Made by a program: the position numbers and the translations under genes
Part shown: positions 38,235 to 47,363 of the stretch, in pieces
How positions within the stretch are numbered: the stretch's first letter is position 1
Layout of the letters: each line of letters opens with the position of its first letter
DNA from: Kibdelosporangium sp. MJ126-NF4
GTDB lineage: Bacteria > Actinomycetota > Actinomycetes > Mycobacteriales > Pseudonocardiaceae
Length of the DNA: 64,000 nucleotides
NCBI RefSeq assembly: GCF_000826545.1
Contig: NZ_CDME01000008.1
Location: forward strand, 372,001 to 436,000
Reading direction: 5' to 3'
Notes under the pieces: model-generated
What the model saw: the letters and a program-made list of their open reading frames with translations, nothing else
What the model was told of the DNA's origin: nothing
Databases searched by the model: none

Positions 38235-38239
38235 ATCTG

Positions 38240-38725
38240 CTATTTGCCCGGGGTGCTCCTGGTATCGCACCCCGGGACGAGAGTGAGCTCGCCTCCCGCG
38301 CCCTGCTCCAGCTTGTATTCCCCGGACACGCCCTCGGCGAGTACCTCGCTGAGGGGTTTCGGCTCCCGGAGCTTCTCCGCCGGTATGACGATGGTGGAAC
38401 TTCTGCCACCGCACTCGATCAGGGTCTTGAGGTCGACGCGCATCGGCACCCGCTTGTCCCGCAGTTCCTTGTTGATGTCATCGGCCGAGCTGAGATTGTT
38501 GACCGACACGGTGACTGTGCCGTCGTTGTTCTTGGTCACCGCGGAGGCAGGGGCTTGCGTCGGCCACAGCAGCACAGCGCCTGTCGCCGCACCGGCCAAC
38601 GCGACGGCACCTGCCGCGATCCAGCCCGGTTTCGTGGTGCGCCGCGTCGGGCGCTGCGCGGTGGCCAGTTCCGGCCCGTGCTCCCGCATCAGATCGGAGA
38701 GCAGCTGCTCCTCGAACTTACCCAT
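38240..38725 (-). CDS. Probable membrane anti-sigma-like protein
   Basis: 161 residues: a short cytoplasmic N-terminus (FEEQLLSDLMREHGPELA), one membrane helix (GWIAAGAVALAGAATGAVLL, about 42-61) and an extracytoplasmic domain of about 100 residues with two cysteines. No zinc-binding HxxxCxxC anti-sigma motif is present. The call rests on topology and on overlap of its ATG with the 3' end of the ECF sigma gene by 8 bp. An alternative GTG start lies at 38734. Confidence 0.6.
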   Translation of the reverse strand: MGKFEEQLLSDLMREHGPELATAQRPTRRTTKPGWIAAGAVALAGAATGAVLLWPTQAPASAVTKNNDGTVTVSVNNLSSADDINKELRDKRVPMRVDLKTLIECGGRSSTIVIPAEKLREPKPLSEVLAEGVSGEYKLEQGAGGELTLVPGCDTRSTPGK

Positions 38726-39284
38726 TGCTCTCACCTACGACCTTTCGCAACTTGGCGCGCGCACGGAACAACCTGATCCGCAACGCTCCTGACGAGATGC
38801 CGAGCGCCCCAGCGGCTTCCGAACGCTCAAGCCCAGCGATGTCCACGAGCTCGACGGCCTCCCGATCGGCAGCCGTCAACGCCGCCATACCATCGAACAA
38901 CGTCTTGCCCTGGCGTTCCGCGTCGATCCGCAGCACGAGTTCGGCGGCCTCGTCGACATCCAGCTCCCGCCGCCCGGCCAGCCGCACCGCGACATCGTTG
39001 CCGCGAGCGACCCACTCGCAGTGCTGCGCGAAGACCCGCCGCGCGATACCGAACAACCAGCCGCGCGGGCTTCCCCTGGCCGGATCGAACGTGCCAAAGG
39101 ACGTGATCGCCTGCACGAACGTCTCCGCGGTCAGGTCGGCCACCGTCTGCGGATCGGCCGTCCGCCGCGCGAAGTACGCCGTCACCTCACGGACGTGCGC
39201 GCGGTAGACCTGCTCGAACTCCGCAGCCAGTCCCGTCGCCTTGCCATCACGCCGGACATCGGGCGGCCGCTCAGGCTTGGCCAT
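38718..39284 (-). CDS. ECF-type RNA polymerase sigma factor
   Basis: 188 residues with region 2 (FEQVYRAHVREVTAYFARRT, DLTAETFVQAITSF, GWLFGIARRVFAQH) and region 4 (LTAADREAVELVDIAGLERS, GISSGALRIRLFRARAKLR). Typical SigE/ECF length. It is co-encoded with a single-pass membrane protein that is probably its regulator. Start at ATG 39284; a GTG 12 bp upstream (39296) is also possible. Not obviously linked to steroid catabolism. Confidence 0.85.
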   Translation of the reverse strand: MAKPERPPDVRRDGKATGLAAEFEQVYRAHVREVTAYFARRTADPQTVADLTAETFVQAITSFGTFDPARGSPRGWLFGIARRVFAQHCEWVARGNDVAVRLAGRRELDVDEAAELVLRIDAERQGKTLFDGMAALTAADREAVELVDIAGLERSEAAGALGISSGALRIRLFRARAKLRKVVGESNG

Positions 39285-39331
39285 CGTTTCGCTCACACCC
39301 ACTTGTTGTCGGGCAGGCCGCGAACCGTTAC

Positions 39332-40198
39332 TCAGGCCAGCCCGGCCAGCACCTTCGCGCGGTGGACTGACCCGGTGCCCCAGGCCGAGTGCAATGCCCG
39401 GACCTTGGTCATCCAGAGGCTCAGGTCGTTCTCCGCCGTGTAGCCGATGGCGCCGTGGACTTGTAAGGCCGTGCGGGCAGCTCGATACGCGGCATCGCCC
39501 GCGGCGACCTTCGCCGCCGAGACTGGCACCGCGCCCAACGCGGCGCCGTACACCATCGGCCGGGCGAGCTCCAGGCCGACGTGGACCGACGCCAAATGGT
39601 GCTTCACCGCCTGGTACGAGCCGATCGGTTTGCCGAACTGGGTGCGTTGCTTGACGTAGTCGACAGACCTCGCCAGCAACGCCCGCCCTGCTCCCAACAA
39701 CTGCGCGGCGCACGCGAGCACACCGCGATCAAACGCCTCAGTCAGCGGACCGATCTCGGTTGTCGCGCTCACCTCGAACAACGCCCGGCACGGATCAACG
39801 GAATCGACTCGCCTGCCCGCGACCGCAGCGAAGAGAACTCCGTCCTGAACCATGAACACGCGCTCGGCCACGTGCGCGTCAGCCGCGTACGGCACATGCG
39901 GCGGGATGGCCACTGTCGCCAGTAACGCACCGTCCAGCCGCTCCGGCAGGACAGCCACCGTCTCGATAGCCGGTCCGGGAAGGGCGTGATACCCGATGGC
40001 CTCCATGACCACGACCAGGTCAACGGGGTCGCCATCGGTGGCGACGGCTGTCGCGCCGAGATCCGCCAGCTGTCGCCAGACAGCCAGGCCCGGTTCGTGA
40101 TCGCCCGCGGCCCACGCCCTGGCCACATCGGACTTGCCGAGCAGCGCGTCGAGCGTGTCAGCGAACTGCGTTTGTTCGGGGGAGAGAGCGAACCTCAT
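39332..40198 (-). CDS. Acyl-CoA dehydrogenase subunit, FadE32/FadE33 type
   Basis: 288 residues, the short second subunit of a heteromeric dehydrogenase. Visible motifs are KQRTQFGKPIGSYQAVKHHLAS and TALQVHGAIGYTAENDLSLW. Its ATG overlaps the stop of the FadE31-like gene (ATGA), so the two probably form the alpha2beta2 enzyme known for FadE31-FadE32 or FadE31-FadE33 in HIP degradation. M. tuberculosis has both fadE32 and fadE33; only one is present here, so the number is left open. Confidence 0.82.
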   Translation of the reverse strand: MRFALSPEQTQFADTLDALLGKSDVARAWAAGDHEPGLAVWRQLADLGATAVATDGDPVDLVVVMEAIGYHALPGPAIETVAVLPERLDGALLATVAIPPHVPYAADAHVAERVFMVQDGVLFAAVAGRRVDSVDPCRALFEVSATTEIGPLTEAFDRGVLACAAQLLGAGRALLARSVDYVKQRTQFGKPIGSYQAVKHHLASVHVGLELARPMVYGAALGAVPVSAAKVAAGDAAYRAARTALQVHGAIGYTAENDLSLWMTKVRALHSAWGTGSVHRAKVLAGLA

Positions 40199-41307
40199 CG
40201 GGGCAACCCCAGTATCCGTTCGGCTACGACATTGCGCTGGATCTCGTTGGTTCCCGCGTAGATCGGGCCTGCGAGCGAGAACAGGTAGCCGTCGAGCCAG
40301 CCACCGGCGGTCTCGCCCTCGGCGCCGAGCAGATCCAGCGCTGTCTCGTGGATCGCGATGTCCAGATCGGACCAGAACAGTTTGTTCACACTGGACTCCG
40401 CGCCCAGGCTGCCACCGGCCGTCAGCCGGGTGACGGTGCCGAACGTGTACAGCCTGTACGCCTGCGCCCCGAGCCACGCGTCCACGACACGGTCGCGCAA
40501 CGCGGGATCGGGCACTGTCTCCCACAGTTCGACCAGGCGCTGAGCGGACGCCAGGAACCGGCCGGGGCTGCGCAGCGAGAGACCGCGCTCGTTGCTGGCC
40601 GTGCTCATCGCGACCTTCCAGCCGTTGTCCACCTCGCCGATCACGTCCTCGTCCGGCACGAACACCTCGTCGAGGAAGATCTCGGCGAAACCCGGTTCGC
40701 CGTCGAGCTGGGCGATCGGCCGCACGGTCACGCCGGACGCCCGCAGCGGGAACATGAAGTACGTCAGGCCACGGTGCCGCTCGCCGGACGTCCGGAACAG
40801 CCCGAAACCACTGTCGGCGTACGTCGCTCGGGAGCTCCACGTCTTCTGCCCGGTCAGCAGCCATCCGCCGTCGGTTCTCCGCGCCGACGCCCGGATCGCG
40901 GCGAGATCGCTGCCCGCCTCCGGCTCCGACCACGCCTGCGCCCACACGTGGTCCGCGCGGGCCATCGCGGGCAGCAGCCGCGCACACTGCTCGGGCGTGC
41001 CGTGTGCGAACAATGTCGGCGCCAGCAGGAAGATGCCGTTCTGGCTGACCCGGGCAGGCGCCCCGGCCGCGTAGTACTCCTCCTCGAAGATCACCCACTG
41101 CAGCAGTGACGCGTCCCTGCCGCCGAACTCCTCCGGCCAGGACACCACCGACAGGCGTGCGTCGAAAAGCGTTCTCTCCCAGGCGCGGTGGGCTTCGAAC
41201 CCGTCGGGGGTGTCCATCGACGGGAGGCCGGTCGGCGCGTTCTCGGCGAGCCAGGACCGGACTTCGGCCTGGAAGGCCATGGTGGCGGGGTCGAGATCGA
41301 TGTCCAT
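40195..41307 (-). CDS. fadE31: Acyl-CoA dehydrogenase FadE31-like
   Basis: 370 residues, full alpha-type subunit. WSEPEAGSDLAAIRA is the flavin/substrate segment, followed by GQKTWSSRATYAD, STASNERGLSLRSPGR and a C-terminal YAGTNEIQRNVVAERILGLPR. It belongs to the fadD3-hydratase-fadE31-fadE32/33 minus-strand operon under the KstR2 box at 43606. In the known pathway FadE31 with FadE32/33 desaturates a C/D-ring CoA thioester. Confidence 0.83.
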   Translation of the reverse strand: MDIDLDPATMAFQAEVRSWLAENAPTGLPSMDTPDGFEAHRAWERTLFDARLSVVSWPEEFGGRDASLLQWVIFEEEYYAAGAPARVSQNGIFLLAPTLFAHGTPEQCARLLPAMARADHVWAQAWSEPEAGSDLAAIRASARRTDGGWLLTGQKTWSSRATYADSGFGLFRTSGERHRGLTYFMFPLRASGVTVRPIAQLDGEPGFAEIFLDEVFVPDEDVIGEVDNGWKVAMSTASNERGLSLRSPGRFLASAQRLVELWETVPDPALRDRVVDAWLGAQAYRLYTFGTVTRLTAGGSLGAESSVNKLFWSDLDIAIHETALDLLGAEGETAGGWLDGYLFSLAGPIYAGTNEIQRNVVAERILGLPR

Positions 41308-41310
41308 GGG

Positions 41311-42141
41311 CTAGTGGCGTTCCTTCATCGAGCGGGCGTCCATGCCCGCGAGGGAATCCGGGGAGACCTCGGCGTTGTGCGCGTGCGCGAAGTGGTGCAG
41401 GCCGAACACCGAGTCCATGCCGGAACGCAGGCCCATCAGGTCCTCCGCCTGGTTGACCGCGCGTTTGGCGAGGGCGAGCCCGAACTGGGGCATCTCGGCG
41501 ATCCGCCCGGCCAGAGCCAACGTCTCCTCGGTCAATGATTCCCGGGGGACCACCCTGCTGACCATCCCCCAGTCGTGGGCTTGTCGCGCACTGAACCGGT
41601 CGCCGGTGAAGAGCACCTCCTTGGCCGCGCGCGGACCGAGCACCCAGGGGTGCGCGAAGTACTCGACGCCAGGAATGCCCATTCGCACAACGGGATCCGC
41701 GAAGAACGCGTCGTCGGACGCGACGATCAGGTCGCACACCCACGCCAGCATCAACCCGCCCGCGATACACGCGCCCTGCACCATCGCTATGGTGGGCTTG
41801 GGAATCTCACGCCAACGGCGACACATTCCCAGGTACACCTCCATTTCCCTGGCATAGCGCTGGTCGCCGCCGGGACGGTCGACGTGATCCCACCACAGCA
41901 CGGCCTTGCGCTCGAAGGAGACGTCCACGTCCCGCTCCGGCGTTCCTATGTCGTGCCCGGCCGAGAAGTGCTTTCCTTCTCCCGCAAGGACTATCACCTT
42001 TACCTCGGCGTCGTCGACCGCACGGGCGAACGCCTCGTCCAGTGCGTACGTCATCGCCGAGTTCTGCGCGTTGCGGTACTGCGGCCGGTTCATCGTGATG
42101 GTCGCGACCGGGCCTTGCTGTTCGTAGCGGACGACGCTCAT
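41311..42141 (-). CDS. Enoyl-CoA hydratase/isomerase in the KstR2 operon
   Basis: 276-residue crotonase with MNRPQYRNAQNSAMTYALDE, oxyanion-hole segment KHFSAGHDIG, ACIAGGLMLAWVCDLIVASD and a C-terminal extension. ATG 42141 overlaps the fadD3 stop (ATGA). Co-expression with fadD3 and fadE31 points to HIP-CoA degradation. It does not look like EchA20, the ring D hydrolase, so the exact step is unknown. Confidence 0.83.
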   Translation of the reverse strand: MSVVRYEQQGPVATITMNRPQYRNAQNSAMTYALDEAFARAVDDAEVKVIVLAGEGKHFSAGHDIGTPERDVDVSFERKAVLWWDHVDRPGGDQRYAREMEVYLGMCRRWREIPKPTIAMVQGACIAGGLMLAWVCDLIVASDDAFFADPVVRMGIPGVEYFAHPWVLGPRAAKEVLFTGDRFSARQAHDWGMVSRVVPRESLTEETLALAGRIAEMPQFGLALAKRAVNQAEDLMGLRSGMDSVFGLHHFAHAHNAEVSPDSLAGMDARSMKERH

Positions 42142-43592
42142 GGCTCTCCCCTTAGTACTCGCTTCAGGACCTTGCCCGACGGGTTGCGCGGCAGCGCCGC
42201 GACGAACTCCACCTGCCGGGGGACTTTGAAGTTTGCCAGCAGGGTCCGACAAAACCGGATCACGTCGTCTTCGGTCAGCTCGGAGCCGGTTTTCCGGACG
42301 ATGTGCGCCTTGCCGACCTCGCCGAGGCGCGCGTCCGGGACGCCGATCACCGCCGCGTCGGCGACACCGGGCAGCCTCGCCAGTGCCTGCTCCACTTCGG
42401 CCGGGTACACGTTGAAGCCGCCGCAGATGTACATGTCCTTGATCCGGTCGGTGATCGTCAGGTTTCCTTCGGTGTCAAGGTTTCCGATGTCACCGGTGTG
42501 CAGCCAGCCGTCGTCGTCGATGGCCGCGGCCGTCGCGGCGGGGTCGTCGAGGTACCCGAGCATCACGTTCGGGCCGCGGACGAGGATCTCGCCGGTCGGG
42601 TCGATCCGGACCTCGCACCCGGCGGCCGCGTGTCCGGCCGTTCGGGCGACAGTTTCGGTACTGTCCGAAGAGGAACACAGGGTGACGACGGGGCATTCGG
42701 TCAGCCCGTATCCGGTCAGCACGGTGTCGCACAGTTCCTTCTGCATGCGCTCGACCAGCGCGATCGGGACGACCGCCGCGCCGGTGACCGCGAGTCGGAA
42801 CCGAACCGGGTTTGTCAAGTTATCCACAATGGACTGAAAGATTGTCGGCGCGCCCGGCAGGACGGTGATACTCTCGGATGAGATCAGCCGAATCGTCTCG
42901 GCGACGTCGAACACAGCCTGGGGCACCATCGTCGCCCCCGTCAGCAGGCATGTCAGAATTCCTGCCTTGTAACCGAAACTGTGGAAGAAAGGGCTCACGA
43001 TGAGGTATCTGTCGGCAGCGCTCAGCTCGGTCCGCTCCGCCCAGGCCCGTGCCGTGGCAAGGGATTGCGTCTGCGCGCTCATAGCGCCCTTGCTGCGCCC
43101 CGTGGTGCCTGACGTGTAGAGGATGTCGGCCACGTCGTCCGGCTGGGCCGGCGACTCGAACGTGGCCTCCGGCCACGTCATGGGCATCCGGAAGATCCGG
43201 ACTCTCGACGCCAGTGTCGCATCGGCTTCGAGCAGGTCGGCTTGCCGGTCAACGCCCAGGAACTCGCCTGCCACGAACAGCCCCCGCGCGCCGCTGCGGT
43301 TGACCACGTCCAAGGTCTCCGCTGTGGTGAAGCGGGTGTTGATCGGCACCAGCGTGGCGCCCGCGTACAGCACACCGAGTGCTGACGTCACCCAGTGATG
43401 CGTGTTCGGTCCGAAGATCGCAACCCGGTCACCCCGGGTGATCCCGCTCGCGGAAAGGCCGTACGCGACTGCCATCACGCGGGCGTGCAGCTCGCGGAAG
43501 GACAGCCTGACCTGACCATCGACCACTGCTTCCGCGTCGCCGAAGCGTTCGGCCGCTTCGAGGAGCGCGGTGGGAATGGTTTCTCGGCGCAC
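42138..43592 (-). CDS. fadD3: HIP-CoA ligase FadD3
   Basis: 484-residue AMP-forming acyl-CoA synthetase that activates the indane propionate HIP left after ring A/B cleavage. The P-loop-like A3 motif is ILYTSGTTGRSKGAM; other motifs are GYGLTECPVVTLC, DDDGWLHTGDIGNLD and LPRNPSGKVLKRVL. The GTG at 43592 is chosen because GAGGAGG (43598-43604) ends 5 bases before it; the in-frame GTG at 43598 overlaps the ribosome site. It is divergent from fadE30 across a perfect KstR2 box, as in M. tuberculosis. Confidence 0.88.
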   Translation of the reverse strand: MRRETIPTALLEAAERFGDAEAVVDGQVRLSFRELHARVMAVAYGLSASGITRGDRVAIFGPNTHHWVTSALGVLYAGATLVPINTRFTTAETLDVVNRSGARGLFVAGEFLGVDRQADLLEADATLASRVRIFRMPMTWPEATFESPAQPDDVADILYTSGTTGRSKGAMSAQTQSLATARAWAERTELSAADRYLIVSPFFHSFGYKAGILTCLLTGATMVPQAVFDVAETIRLISSESITVLPGAPTIFQSIVDNLTNPVRFRLAVTGAAVVPIALVERMQKELCDTVLTGYGLTECPVVTLCSSSDSTETVARTAGHAAAGCEVRIDPTGEILVRGPNVMLGYLDDPAATAAAIDDDGWLHTGDIGNLDTEGNLTITDRIKDMYICGGFNVYPAEVEQALARLPGVADAAVIGVPDARLGEVGKAHIVRKTGSELTEDDVIRFCRTLLANFKVPRQVEFVAALPRNPSGKVLKRVLRGEP

Positions 43593-43605
43593 ACTCACCT
43601 CCTCA

Positions 43606-43619
43606 AGCAAGTGCTTGGT
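43606..43619. promoter_or_regulatory. KstR2 operator between fadD3 and fadE30
   Basis: AGCAAGTGCTTGGT fits AnCAAGnnCTTGnT at all fixed positions. It lies in the 39-bp gap between the two divergent starts. A -10-like TAGGCT (43619-43624) on the plus strand touches the box 8 bp before the fadE30 GTG. Confidence 0.88.
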
Positions 43620-43631
43620 AGGCTAGCGTAC

Positions 43632-44777
43632 GTGAACGGCGACTTCCGTCAACAGTTGCGCGCCTGGCTCGCGGACAATCTCCAGGGAGAGTTCGCGAAC
43701 CTGCGTGGCGCGGGCGGCCCCGGCCGGGAGCACGAGCACTACGAGCAGCGCCGGGAATGGGACCGCAGGCTGGCGAATGCGGGCTGGAGCTGCCTCGGCT
43801 GGCCGGTGGAACACGGCGGCCGGGGAGCGAGCACGCGGGAACAGGTGATCTTCCACGAGGAGTACGCGGCGGCGAACGCGCCCGCCCGCGTCAACCACAT
43901 CGGAGAGGAGCTGCTCGGGCCGACACTGATCGCGTTCGGCACACCGGAACAACAGGCCCGGTTCCTGCCGAGAATCGCCGCGGTCGAGGAACTCTGGTGC
44001 CAGGGATACTCCGAGCCGGGTGCCGGATCGGACCTGGCGTCGGTGTCCACAACGGCCACACTGGATGGTGACGACTGGGTGATCAGCGGCCAGAAGGTGT
44101 GGACGTCGCTGGCGCACGAGGCGGACTGGTGTTTCGTGCTGGCCCGCACCGAACCCGGCTCGCGCAGGCGGGACGGCCTGTCCTACCTGCTGGTGCCGAT
44201 GCGCCAGCCGGGGGTCGAGGTCCGGCCGATCCGCCAGCTGACCGGGACGTCGGAGTTCAACGAGGTCTTCTTCGACCGGGCGAGGACGGCGCGGGACATG
44301 GTCGTCGGCGAGGTCGGCGACGGCTGGCGCGTGGCGATGGCCACGCTCGCGTTCGAGCGTGGCGTGGCCACATTGGGACAACAGGTCGGTTTCCGGCGTG
44401 AACTGGACGCCTTGATCGATCTGGCCAAGCGAAACGGAGCCATCGACGACCCGGCCGTGGCACACCGGCTGGCGCGGTCGTGGATCGGTCTGGAGGTGAT
44501 GCGGGCGCACGCGCTGCGCACGTTGTCGCGTGAGGATCCCGGCTACGAGGCGTCGGTGTCGAAGCTGGTGTGGGCGCGGTGGCACCGTGAGCTCGGCGAG
44601 CTCGCCATGCAGGTCCGCGGTCCGGAGTCGATGGTCGCCGACGGCGGGGACCTCGACGAGTGGCAGCGCCTGTTCCTGTTCAGCCGCGCGGACACGATCT
44701 ACGGCGGCTCGGACGAGATCCAGCGCACCATCATCGCCGAGCGCGTACTCGGCCTGCCCAAGGAGCCTCGCGCATGA
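43632..44777 (+). CDS. fadE30: Acyl-CoA dehydrogenase FadE30
   Basis: 381 residues. In HIP degradation FadE30 is the dehydrogenase acting on the first HIP-CoA thioester. Motifs are YSEPGAGSDLASVST, SGQKVWTSLAHEADW, LAFERGVATLGQQ and YGGSDEIQRTIIAERVLGLPK. The GTG at 43632 lies about 8 bases after a -10-like hexamer and lacks a Shine-Dalgarno, which suggests a leaderless mRNA. It heads the fadE30-ipdF-kstR2-fadA6 run, which has the same relative order as the mycobacterial KstR2 regulon. ATGA overlap with the SDR. Confidence 0.87.
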   Translation: MNGDFRQQLRAWLADNLQGEFANLRGAGGPGREHEHYEQRREWDRRLANAGWSCLGWPVEHGGRGASTREQVIFHEEYAAANAPARVNHIGEELLGPTLIAFGTPEQQARFLPRIAAVEELWCQGYSEPGAGSDLASVSTTATLDGDDWVISGQKVWTSLAHEADWCFVLARTEPGSRRRDGLSYLLVPMRQPGVEVRPIRQLTGTSEFNEVFFDRARTARDMVVGEVGDGWRVAMATLAFERGVATLGQQVGFRRELDALIDLAKRNGAIDDPAVAHRLARSWIGLEVMRAHALRTLSREDPGYEASVSKLVWARWHRELGELAMQVRGPESMVADGGDLDEWQRLFLFSRADTIYGGSDEIQRTIIAERVLGLPKEPRA

Positions 44778-45544
44778 ACCAACCGGAGGGGCACAACCTC
44801 CTCGAAGGCAAGACCGTCGTGGTCACGGCGGCGGCCGGGACCGGCATCGGCTCGGCCACCGCGCGGCGCTGTCTCGAAGAGGGCGCAAGCGTGGTGATCA
44901 GCGACCACCACGAGCGCAGGCTGGCCGAGACGCTGGACGAGCTGAAGGCCGAGCACGACGGCCGGGTCGCCGCGCTGCGGTGCGACGTGACCGACGAGGA
45001 CCAGGTGCAGGCCTTGGTGCACGGGGCGGCGAGCACGTTCGGCAGGATCGATGTGATGATCAACAACGCCGGGCTGGGCGGCACCAGCTCGGTGCTGGAC
45101 ATGACCGACGACGAGTGGGGAAAGGTGCTGGACGTGACGCTCAACGGCACCTTCCGGTGCACCAGGGCGGCGTTGCGGCGCATGGTCGAGCAGGGCGACG
45201 GTGGAGCCATCGTCAACAACGCCTCGGTGGTCGGCTGGCGCGCGCAGCGAGGTCAAGCGCACTACGCGGCGGCCAAGGCCGGTGTCATGGCGTTCACCCG
45301 CTGCGCGGCGATGGACGCCGCCGAGCACGGGATCAGGGTCAACGCTGTTGCCCCGAGCCTGGCGGCGCACCCGTTCCTCGCCAAGGTGACCAGCGAGGAG
45401 TTACTGACCGAACTGGCCGGGCGGGAGGCCTTCGGGCGTGCCGCTCAGCCGTGGGAGGTCGCGAATGTGATGGTGTTCCTGGCCAGCGACTACGCCTCGT
45501 ACATGACCGGCGAGGTGCTGTCGGTGAGCAGTCAGCACCCATGA
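44774..45544 (+). CDS. ipdF: Short-chain dehydrogenase, IpdF-like
   Basis: 256-residue classical SDR: cofactor motif VVTAAAGTGIGSATARR, NNAGLGG, a Ser in NNASVVGW and the catalytic HYAAAKAG (YxxxK). It corresponds by position and family to Rv3559c/IpdF, which oxidises a ring hydroxyl of the HIP-CoA series. The first turn of the cofactor motif is TAAAGTGIG rather than TGxxxGIG, an Ala for Gly at the first position. It overlaps fadE30 by 4 bp. Confidence 0.78.
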   Translation: MNQPEGHNLLEGKTVVVTAAAGTGIGSATARRCLEEGASVVISDHHERRLAETLDELKAEHDGRVAALRCDVTDEDQVQALVHGAASTFGRIDVMINNAGLGGTSSVLDMTDDEWGKVLDVTLNGTFRCTRAALRRMVEQGDGGAIVNNASVVGWRAQRGQAHYAAAKAGVMAFTRCAAMDAAEHGIRVNAVAPSLAAHPFLAKVTSEELLTELAGREAFGRAAQPWEVANVMVFLASDYASYMTGEVLSVSSQHP

Positions 45545-45557
45545 TGAGGAGTCGCAG

Positions 45558-46184
45558 GTGAAGAAGGAGTCAGGCGCGCCAGGCGGTGTGTCAGCGCGCC
45601 GCGCGGAGCTGCTGCGGCTGGCGGCGGAGATGTTCGCCGAGCGCGGGTTCCGCGCGACGACCGTGCGCGACATCGCGGACGCCGCGGGCATCCTGTCCGG
45701 CAGCCTCTACCACCACTTCGACTCCAAGGAGTCCATGGTGGACGAGATACTGACCGGCTTTCTCGACGACCTGTTCGGCCGCTACCGGCAGATCGTGGAA
45801 TCCGGCCTGCCGCCGAAGGTGACGCTGGAGGCGATCGTGGTCGCCTCACTGGAGAGCATCGACAAGCAGCACGCCGCGGTCGCGATCTACCAGAACGACG
45901 CCAAGTACCTCGCGACGTTCGACCGGTTCGACTACATCGCCGAGCGGGGCGTGGAGTTCCGCAAGATCTGGGTCGGTGTGCTCGAGGAGGGCGTGCGTGC
46001 CGGTGCCTTCCGGCCCGATCTCGACGTCGAGCTGGTGTACCGGTTCATCAGGGACACCGTGTGGGTCGCCGTGCACTGGTACCGGCCAGGCGGCCAACTG
46101 TCCGCACAGGACGTGGCGGAGCAGTACCTCGGCATCCTGCTCGACGGCATCTCCACCCGCCGCCGTCCGGTTCGCCGGACGTGA
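45558..46184 (+). CDS. kstR2: TetR-family repressor KstR2
   Basis: 208 residues, N-terminal HTH (FAERGFRATTVRDIADAAGI, GSLYHHFDSKESMVDEIL) and a ligand domain with YLGILLDGI at the end. Placement between the IpdF-like SDR and fadA6, next to a perfect KstR2 box, identifies it as KstR2, which is released by HIP-CoA. GTG start with GAGGAG and AGG upstream. The encoded operator spacing suggests it controls fadD3 and fadE30 operons from one site. Confidence 0.87.
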   Translation: MKKESGAPGGVSARRAELLRLAAEMFAERGFRATTVRDIADAAGILSGSLYHHFDSKESMVDEILTGFLDDLFGRYRQIVESGLPPKVTLEAIVVASLESIDKQHAAVAIYQNDAKYLATFDRFDYIAERGVEFRKIWVGVLEEGVRAGAFRPDLDVELVYRFIRDTVWVAVHWYRPGGQLSAQDVAEQYLGILLDGISTRRRPVRRT

Positions 46185-46211
46185 TCCCCAACCCCTGAAG
46201 GGAGAACACCC

Positions 46212-47363
46212 GTGTCCGACGCGTACATCATCGACGCCGTACGCACCCCGGTCGGGCGGCGCGGTGGCGCGCTGTCCGGCGTGCACCCGGCCGACCTCGG
46301 AGCGCACGTGATCAAGGCGTTGTTCTCCAACAGTCCGATCGATCCCGGCGAGGTCGACGACGTGATCTTCGGCTGCGTGGACACGCTCGGCCCGCAGGCG
46401 GGTGACATCGCCAGGACCGCATGGCTGGCCGCGGGCTTCCCCGAGGACGTGCCGGGCGTGACCGTGGACCGGCAGTGCGGGTCCAGCCAGCAGGCGCTGC
46501 ACTTCGCCGCGCAGGCGGGGATGAGCGGTTCCGACCTGGTCGTGGCAGGCGGCGTGCAGAACATGAGCCAGGTCCCGATCGGCTCGGCGATGGTGGTCGG
46601 CGAGCAGTTCGGCTTCCCCACGCCGACACACGGCTCACAGGGCTGGGAACACCGCTACGGCGCCGAGGAGATCAACCAGTTCCGCTCGGCGGACATGATC
46701 GCCACCCGCTGGGAGCTGTCCCGGTTCGAGATGGAGGAGTTCGCCATCGCCAGCCATCGCAAAGCGGTGGCAGCACAGGAGTCCGGCCGGTTCGCCCGCG
46801 AGATCGTGCCACTGGACGGCTTCGAGCACGACGAAGGCCCACGCCGGGACACCAGCCTCGCCAAGATGGCCAAACTCTCCCCACTTCGCCCGGACGGCCA
46901 CGTGACAGCGGCGCTGGCCAGCCAGATCTCGGACGGCGCCAGCGCGGTGCTGATCGCATCGGAACGAATGGTCCTACGCCACAAGCTCACCCCACGTGCC
47001 CGCGTCCACCACATGTCCGCCCGCGGCGCCGACCCGATCTACATGCTGACCGCACCCATCCGAGCAACCCGCCATGCCCTGGAACGAGCGAGCATGAGCA
47101 TCTCGGACATCGACCTGTTCGAGGCCAACGAGGCATTCGCCAGCGTCGTCCTGGCCTGGGCGAAGGAACTCAAGGTCGACCTCGACCGCGTGAACGTCAA
47201 CGGCGGCGCCATCGCCCTCGGCCACCCCATCGGCGCAACCGGCACCCGCCTCTTCACCACCCTGCTCCACGAACTGGAACGCACCGGCGGCCGATTCGGC
47301 CTCCAGACAATGTGCGAAGGGGGCGGCCAGGCCAACGTGACCATCATCGAACGCCTCGGCTAG
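46212..47363 (+). CDS. fadA6: Thiolase FadA6
   Basis: 383-residue acetyl-CoA acyltransferase. Nucleophilic Cys89 lies in DRQCGSSQQAL; the other active-site blocks are FEANEAFASV, GGAIALGHPIGATG and the C-terminal MCEGGGQAN (second Cys). In the HIP pathway FadA6 performs the terminal thiolysis. It follows kstR2 by 27 bp with AGGGAG before the GTG. The stop overlaps the convergent immunity gene by 3 bp, which is the junction between the catabolic cluster and the accessory toxin region. Confidence 0.88.
   Translation: MSDAYIIDAVRTPVGRRGGALSGVHPADLGAHVIKALFSNSPIDPGEVDDVIFGCVDTLGPQAGDIARTAWLAAGFPEDVPGVTVDRQCGSSQQALHFAAQAGMSGSDLVVAGGVQNMSQVPIGSAMVVGEQFGFPTPTHGSQGWEHRYGAEEINQFRSADMIATRWELSRFEMEEFAIASHRKAVAAQESGRFAREIVPLDGFEHDEGPRRDTSLAKMAKLSPLRPDGHVTAALASQISDGASAVLIASERMVLRHKLTPRARVHHMSARGADPIYMLTAPIRATRHALERASMSISDIDLFEANEAFASVVLAWAKELKVDLDRVNVNGGAIALGHPIGATGTRLFTTLLHELERTGGRFGLQTMCEGGGQANVTIIERLG

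Noticed and set aside
40199..41770. Minus-strand extension upstream of the FadE32/33-like gene
   Set aside because: It is the wrong reading frame over fadE31 and the enoyl-CoA hydratase; the subunit starts at the ATGA overlap.
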